Of a stretch of DNA of 64,000 bases, positions 59,679-64,000 are shown in pieces. Positions within the stretch are counted from its first letter, which is position 1, and each line of letters opens with the position of its first letter. Under the pieces are notes generated by a model that was given only the letters and a program-made list of their open reading frames with translations, did no database searches and had not been told where the DNA came from. The stretch spans positions 1-64,000 of the forward strand of contig CAKRFN010000009.1 in assembly GCA_934320655.1 (NCBI GenBank), read 5' to 3'. The position numbers and the translations under genes were made by a program. This stretch comes from an uncultured Eubacterium sp. Lineage in GTDB: Bacteria; Bacillota; Clostridia; Lachnospirales; Lachnospiraceae.

Positions 59679-62087
59679 ATGACTGCTTCTGTAAAGGGTG
59701 TTAAGACTATTGAAGTTAGCTTCAACAAGGCTATCGCTTCTCCCGACGCTGTAAAGGTTACAGTTAAGAAGGGAACCGCTGCAAGAGATTGCAAAGCTAC
59801 TGTCGACGGATCTAAGATCACCTTAGCAATGACTGCAAAACTGATTGCAGGCGAGTATACTGTTACCGTTAGCGGTGCTGCAGATACTGATCTCGTTGCT
59901 ACCGTAACCGTTGAAAAGGATGAGACACTTACATCCTTCTACATTGGCGAGAATTTAATTCAGACAACTATGAATGCAACCGCTGGTTATATTTACTATG
60001 CTCCATTAAACCAGTATGGCGAGAAGATGAATGCAAATGATCCTACCGCAAACTGCACATTTGGTGAATATGACAAGACAGATTCTGCCAGCGCAACAGG
60101 AAATGGTAAGATCTGGATTAAAAATATCCCCTCTATTCTTGCAATCAAGGGAACAACCGGTACATTAGTACTTGTCGATAGCACAACAGGTGTCAGCTCA
60201 ACCGGTACTGTAACATTCTCTGATCCGGCAACTGCATCCGAAGTAGAAATGACTGGTTTCTACAATGCAAACAAATCTGCTATGCAGGATATTACAGAGC
60301 AGGATAACCCCAGAGACTACAAGTTACTGATGACAGTCAAGGATCAGTATGGCAATGAGATGGAAGCCAAGGATTTAGTTGGTGTAACTGCCAGCATTGC
60401 AGGCGGTCTTACCAATGTGGTTGTAGCCGAAAACGGGAATAAGAATGATGCAACCAAGGCGCCCAGCTATTTCTCAGATGTTGTTGTAAACGGAAAGTCT
60501 TACATTGCTCTGTCATTAGGCGATGCCTACGCTAAGGCTGGAACATTTACTTTAACAATGGTAAATTCCAACAAGGGATTATTAACAACAACCAGCTTTG
60601 ATGTTGCAAAATATGTAGTTATTAAGTCGATCAAGATTACCGCAGACAATGGTCTGTATAATAATCAGGACAACGAATTAACGTATGAGATCACAGATGC
60701 AGACGGAAAGAACGTTACATCTTACGCCGTATTAAAGAGCACTGTAGGTGTTCTGAATGCATCTTACTTTGAAAGTGTTCGCTGGGAGAAGCAGTCTGAT
60801 GGAAGCGCGAAGCTAATTGCACATCCCTTATATAATGGTTTCGGCGATGCAAAGAACACCAAGGAGACAACCATCGGAACACTTACATTAGCAGCAAATA
60901 CCAATACATCTTCTGACTACATGGTAAATACCTTTACACTTACCATCAGTGAAGACAGAATCGTAGCTGGAATTACTGGTATTGATGATTCTGTAAAGAC
61001 AACTACAGTTATTGGATCAGACATTGATATTGCATTTAATAAGATTGTCTATGCAGACCAGTACGGAAACAAAGTTGCTAAGGGAGACGGCATCTACCCG
61101 AAGAATGCAACTCAGGATTTAGGCGCAGCTACCGGTACCGAGGGATGCTCCGTATTTATGGATACAAACGAACATTTTACAGTTACCAAAAATGCTGCCA
61201 AGAACAAGTATACCTTTACAGCAACTAATACGCCCGGTTCAGCAAGCGTTTATCTGAAATACTATAACAAAACTACCGAGGCAGGTAAGAAAACTGCATC
61301 ACCATCCAATTATGATCAGAAGGTGATCCTGACATCTGTAAAGACTACTTCTGTAGATCCTTCTACATTGAAGATCGATTCAATCAACGACGGATATGCA
61401 TACAAGGTATTACCGGGTCAGGCACTCAGTGTATCTACTTCTGCAATCAAGGTAACAGCTAAGATGGGTGGCACAGAAGTGACAATCCCTACCGCTCAGT
61501 ACGTTGTAAAGAGTTGTGATAACAACAAGATCACTACTGACGAAGATAGCAAGGGCACCAAGGAAAAGACTGCAACAGTTACCGTTGTAGTAAGTACTTA
61601 TGACAACAACAATCTTGAGACAGTTACAACCTTAACCGGCGAGTACAAGATCTCTACTAAGAATGCTGAGATTGCTAAGATCTGTGATGTTAATGATAAT
61701 GATAATTACGTTGTAATCACTCGTACTTCAGGCGCAGCTATCACAAGTGCTGATTTCGAGAAGTTATTCAAGTATGATGATCAGTATGGTATTGCCGGCG
61801 ATAAGGGTGGTACTCCTATCGACTACAGTGCTGCTGAGACATCCTTTGGCGCTACTTCACTGGATGGTGTTACTTATTCACTTAACGTAATCAATGGTGT
61901 AACAAAGAACATCACAACCAAGGGCGAAGGCACTAACGGTGCACAGGTCGTATTTGCTGCACCTAGTTCCTCATTATACGGATGCACCTACGACAAAGAT
62001 GCTAAGGCTTATTGCTATATCGTTAAGGTTACCGCTACATTGAATGGTACCTCAAAGACACAGACATTAAAGGTTATTGTTTCTTAA
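59679..62087 (+). CDS. S-layer-like Ig-domain protein lacking signal peptide and anchor
   Basis: ATG at 59679 has GGAAGAGG eight bases upstream and gives 802 residues. Coding-like sequence continues in frame a little further back (NTKVVVKEAAQQPQPEEAL from ~59617), as if cut from a longer gene. The protein is a chain of beta-sandwich domains: the first is SbsA/Big-like (VKGVKTIEVSFNKAI, YTVTVSGAADTDLV). PLNQYGEKMNA, VKDQYGNEMEAKD, ADQYGNKVAKGD and YDDQYGIAGDKG recur, a DQYG motif common in S-layer proteins. Codon use is strongly biased (AAG, GTT, GCA), as in highly expressed genes, and GC is lower than that of its neighbours. No signal peptide, SLH, CWB2 or LPXTG is present, so as it stands it cannot be exported. 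Confidence 0.7.
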   Translation: MTASVKGVKTIEVSFNKAIASPDAVKVTVKKGTAARDCKATVDGSKITLAMTAKLIAGEYTVTVSGAADTDLVATVTVEKDETLTSFYIGENLIQTTMNATAGYIYYAPLNQYGEKMNANDPTANCTFGEYDKTDSASATGNGKIWIKNIPSILAIKGTTGTLVLVDSTTGVSSTGTVTFSDPATASEVEMTGFYNANKSAMQDITEQDNPRDYKLLMTVKDQYGNEMEAKDLVGVTASIAGGLTNVVVAENGNKNDATKAPSYFSDVVVNGKSYIALSLGDAYAKAGTFTLTMVNSNKGLLTTTSFDVAKYVVIKSIKITADNGLYNNQDNELTYEITDADGKNVTSYAVLKSTVGVLNASYFESVRWEKQSDGSAKLIAHPLYNGFGDAKNTKETTIGTLTLAANTNTSSDYMVNTFTLTISEDRIVAGITGIDDSVKTTTVIGSDIDIAFNKIVYADQYGNKVAKGDGIYPKNATQDLGAATGTEGCSVFMDTNEHFTVTKNAAKNKYTFTATNTPGSASVYLKYYNKTTEAGKKTASPSNYDQKVILTSVKTTSVDPSTLKIDSINDGYAYKVLPGQALSVSTSAIKVTAKMGGTEVTIPTAQYVVKSCDNNKITTDEDSKGTKEKTATVTVVVSTYDNNNLETVTTLTGEYKISTKNAEIAKICDVNDNDNYVVITRTSGAAITSADFEKLFKYDDQYGIAGDKGGTPIDYSAAETSFGATSLDGVTYSLNVINGVTKNITTKGEGTNGAQVVFAAPSSSLYGCTYDKDAKAYCYIVKVTATLNGTSKTQTLKVIVS

Positions 62088-62132
62088 TACATCCTGTCTT
62101 GTGAACCAACGGGGCTATGTCCCCTGACAAAA

Positions 62133-62170
62133 AGATCGCCCGGATCGTAAGGTCTGGGCGACTCTTTTTT
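62133..62170 (+). terminator. Terminator of the S-layer-like gene
   Basis: AGATCGCCCGGATC and GGTCTGGGCGACTCT form an imperfect stem followed by TTTTTT (62165-62170), 46 bases after the stop codon. A smaller GGGGCTATGTCCCC dyad precedes it at 62111-62124. Confidence 0.8.
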
Positions 62171-62211
62171 AATCCCCACGTATTGAACACTGTGTTCAAT
62201 ACGTGGGGATT
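62171..62211. repeat. Perfect 41-bp palindrome
   Basis: Two 20-bp arms (AATCCCCACGTATTGAACAC, 62171-62190, and its complement 62192-62211) meet at a single T. It follows the terminator T-run and is followed by CTTATTTTT. Such a near-loopless palindrome is unusual for a terminator and could extrude as a cruciform or bind a dimeric protein. It lies 188 bp from the broken end of the AbiEii gene. Confidence 0.85.
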
Positions 62212-62398
62212 CTTATTTTTCGGGCTTTGCGACACTTTTCACGAGCGGTCATTTTCACCCGTTCACAAAAAGTGCGCAAATTTTTCAGTTTACAAACCGG
62301 TGGTTCTGCGCTATACTACACGGTACAACTCAAATAGAACAATTCATGTACTAAACACTCTGTTACTGGAGATAATAGTATGATTATCCGGCTTGTAT
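62212..62398. other. Spacer between palindrome and truncated toxin gene
   Basis: No open frame of note on either strand. The minus strand is the place where the rest of the AbiEii gene should be, but its sequence does not continue that protein. A TATACT and AT-rich stretch near 62310-62360 could hold a weak plus-strand promoter, with no gene to serve. Confidence 0.4.
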
Positions 62399-62917
62399 CT
62401 ATGGACTCTCAATATTATATGTATGTAAACGAATTTCTCTATCTTCAAACATTAAGCGATATTTATACTCTATGGCTCTTGGTGTTATAACATCATCCGT
62501 CGAAATATCAATCTTTATAGGTTGACGAAGCTTTTCGAGCATTCCTTCCATGTGCAATCTTATTCCCGGATAATCAAAATCATCCAGAATTGTTTCAACC
62601 GCTGTGATCTTAAGCGCTATCTGATCCTCCAATGAAATCTCACAGATCTCTGTAATGATTTTTTCTATGTCCTCTTTTGTTAACGGCAACGCCCGCACGG
62701 TTGTGTCAATATCCATGGTCGCCCTGACATTTATCCTAAGCAATGATGATACCAGCATGCCACCTTTCAGGACAAACTGATCCTTATATTTTGACAATGA
62801 TACCCGCTCAAGAAATCGTTCCATAAAAAATATTCTCAGCATTGCTTTTGCAACTTTGTCATCCCCTTGAGACACGTTTCTGACTTTTGCCTTTAATTGT
62901 GTTGCGGATTTTATCAC
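62399..62917 (-). pseudogene. AbiEii/AbiGii-type nucleotidyltransferase toxin, 3'-truncated
   Basis: 172 residues. The nucleotidyltransferase core is FVLKGGMLVSSLLRINVRAT followed by MDIDTTVRAL, carrying the GG...DxD motif. The following strand IKIDISTDDVITPRA supplies the third acidic residue. The frame ends at LHTYNIESP, where family members continue with AEKLETI and the ANTRMRDFYDI helices to about 260-300 residues. About a third is lost, including motifs thought needed for activity. The start overlaps the antitoxin gene by 4 nt. Confidence 0.8.
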
Positions 62918-63507
62918 AACATCACCTCCACATACTTCATCAGTTCTTCCCTTACTTTCAACTCTTTCGCATACATCATAAGTCTTGACATTCTCTTTGA
63001 CTGTTCCCGCATGTAGGTTTTCATGGCGGTTTGAAATTGTTGTACCTCCATAACCTCCCTGTTTTTAATCATGTCACAGATACATCTTTCCCTGTCATAT
63101 GTCCGAACTCTATTCCCAAAATTAGTTTCTATCTCCACGACTCCCAAAAGATATTGTTCCATTTGTTCCTGTCTGACTACGATTCCCTGCTCACATAATC
63201 TCGTGCGATTAAACTTTGGTGGTACTGTCACATGGATATCAAAATACTCTCTGTCGATCAGTCCATGCAAATATAATGCGGTTTCGTCACAAAATACGAT
63301 CCTGGGATAACGGCACTGTAAAATATACAGTTCGTCCTCCCATGCATTTTCAGCAATATACATCCCTTTTGCGACCTTTTCCATTCCTTTTTCTTTCACA
63401 TACTTCGCCAAATATGTTCTGGATATTCCATTTTTCTCTACGTCTGATGTGAATAAATAGCCATTTCCAATTTCTAATAACTCGTCCAATTTTTCATATT
63501 TAGTCAT
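62914..63507 (-). CDS. AbiEi-type antitoxin/transcriptional repressor
   Basis: 197 residues. The N-terminal winged helix (YLFTSDVEKNGISRTYLAKY, VKEKGMEKVAKGMYI) is the AbiEi DNA-binding domain, followed by the C-terminal domain with YPRIVFCDETALYLHGL, RTYDRERCICDMIKNRE and the FQTAMKTY helix. Type IV antitoxins repress their own operon and counter the nucleotidyltransferase toxin. The ATG has GGAGGTGG upstream and the promoter has a matching inverted repeat (63523-63566). Confidence 0.9.
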   Translation of the reverse strand: MTKYEKLDELLEIGNGYLFTSDVEKNGISRTYLAKYVKEKGMEKVAKGMYIAENAWEDELYILQCRYPRIVFCDETALYLHGLIDREYFDIHVTVPPKFNRTRLCEQGIVVRQEQMEQYLLGVVEIETNFGNRVRTYDRERCICDMIKNREVMEVQQFQTAMKTYMREQSKRMSRLMMYAKELKVREELMKYVEVML

Positions 63508-63522
63508 ACGTCCACCTCCATA

Positions 63523-63567
63523 TTACAATGGTGTATATATTATATCATTCCTTTACACCATTGTAAA
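63523..63567 (-). promoter_or_regulatory. Promoter and operator of the AbiE operon
   Basis: Minus-strand TTTACA (63567-63562), 17 bp, TATAAT (63544-63539). A perfect 13-bp inverted repeat brackets it: TACACCATTGTAA (63554-63566) over the -35 and TTACAATGGTGTA (63523-63535) just after the -10. The layout fits cooperative repression by AbiEi, known to bind such repeats in its own promoter. Confidence 0.8.
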
Positions 63568-63604
63568 CTTTTTTAAGCGCACGGAAATACAATCCAGATA
63601 CTCC

Positions 63605-63650
63605 GTAAAAAAACAATAAGTTTTGCGATTATAAACCGCAAAACTTATTG
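63605..63650 (-). terminator. Terminator of galT
   Basis: CAATAAGTTTTGCG (63614-63627) and CGCAAAACTTATTG (63637-63650) pair perfectly with a 9-nt loop. On the minus strand TTTTTTTACGG follows. It starts 22 bases after the galT stop. Confidence 0.9.
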
Positions 63651-63671
63651 CTATCCCATTCCTATTCCATC

Positions 63672-64000
63672 CTATTTATTTACCGTCTCGATAAACCGTG
63701 CAAACGCCGCGCGTCCTTCGGGTGTACATTTGTACACGCCTGCGTCCTCAAGTACCTGTGCAAATACAAGTCCGACCTCTGTCCGGATGATATCGGTGAC
63801 ATTGTCCGGTGTGATCGAATCGTATTTCGGCAGAAATTCCTCGACCCAGTCGGCATGCTTTTCAAGCTGTTCATCAGCACGCAGATCACTGCCTGCAAGG
63901 ATCGCATCCGCGAGCCCTGCGATCTCATCCTTCAGCCGCGCCGGAAGTACCGCCAGTCCCATGACTTCGATCAGACCGATATTTTCCTTTTTAATATGGT
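63672..64000 (-). CDS. galT: UDP-glucose--hexose-1-phosphate uridylyltransferase, C-terminal part
   Basis: The frame enters from the right edge and ends at 63672; about 109 residues are visible. The sequence KKENIGLIEVMGLAVLPARL, then HADWVEEFL and VGLVFAQVLEDAGVYKCTPEG with FARFIETV, is the C-terminal end of the class 2 (Firmicute) GalT, an enzyme of the Leloir galactose pathway. The catalytic HPH part is outside the window. Confidence 0.9.
   Translation of the reverse strand, partial: HIKKENIGLIEVMGLAVLPARLKDEIAGLADAILAGSDLRADEQLEKHADWVEEFLPKYDSITPDNVTDIIRTEVGLVFAQVLEDAGVYKCTPEGRAAFARFIETVNK

Overview
The window looks like chromosome of an anaerobic gut Clostridium-type Firmicute, most likely a Lachnospiraceae relative. 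This rests on the strong GGAGG ribosome sites with many TTG/GTG starts, the ClpX, S8 peptidase, alcohol-acyltransferase and DUF6320 genes typical of that family, a class-2 (Firmicute) GalT, and a Tn1549/CTn-type conjugative element whose gene set matches the CD1107-CD1114 family proteins. Assignments are from reading the proteins, with no database search.

Region 1, 1-5180: accessory DNA at the left, AT-rich and decayed. It holds a group II intron with its reverse transcriptase deleted, sitting just behind a perfect 20-bp terminator hairpin; a compact four-gene ABC-transporter operon (ATPase, two permeases, a 54-aa membrane peptide); a second, deleted copy of the element's DUF6674 gene; a PEBP-family gene; and a 3'-truncated phosphopantetheinyl transferase. 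No integrase is visible, so the left end of the element probably lies outside the window.

Region 2, about 5133-52120: backbone of a large integrative conjugative element, nearly all on the minus strand and transcribed from about 51.94 kb towards 5.13 kb. In transcription order: promoter and leader hairpin; small proteins, an Xre-like regulator and a ParM/ParR-like partition pair; tiny membrane peptides, a lipoprotein and a 1790-aa thioester/SpaA-repeat LPQTG adhesin; two DUF5688 paralogues, RadC and a TOPRIM protein; a probable oriT with a field of short repeats; MobC, relaxase, PcfB, VirD4 coupling protein, Maff2 pilin-like protein, TrbL, PrgI, VirB4 and NlpC/P60 (the type IV secretion machine); then MT-A70 methylase, a 2896-aa methylase-helicase, sortase, a double SpoVG protein and DUF6674, ending at a strong terminator. 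The sortase probably anchors the adhesin; relaxase, MobC, coupling protein and VirB4/TrbL/PrgI move the DNA; ParM/ParR and the repeat region hint at a plasmid-like phase.

Region 3, 52.1-64 kb: host chromosome. The element has apparently replaced the 3' end of an S8 peptidase gene. Then clpX, a radical SAM (PflX-like) gene, an HSL-type esterase, a DUF6320 membrane protein and an acyltransferase run on the minus strand. A plus-strand S-layer-like gene without a signal peptide or anchoring domain follows, bounded by inverted repeats, then an AbiE pair with intact antitoxin and truncated toxin, and the 3' part of galT.

Points of most interest: a TnpV-like gene overprinted inside the linker of the giant helicase; a class-III-cyclase-like gene dropped into the secretion operon; the oriT/repeat region; the terminator-like leader of the element operon; the headless S-layer cassette; and several gene pairs that look like in-place duplications.
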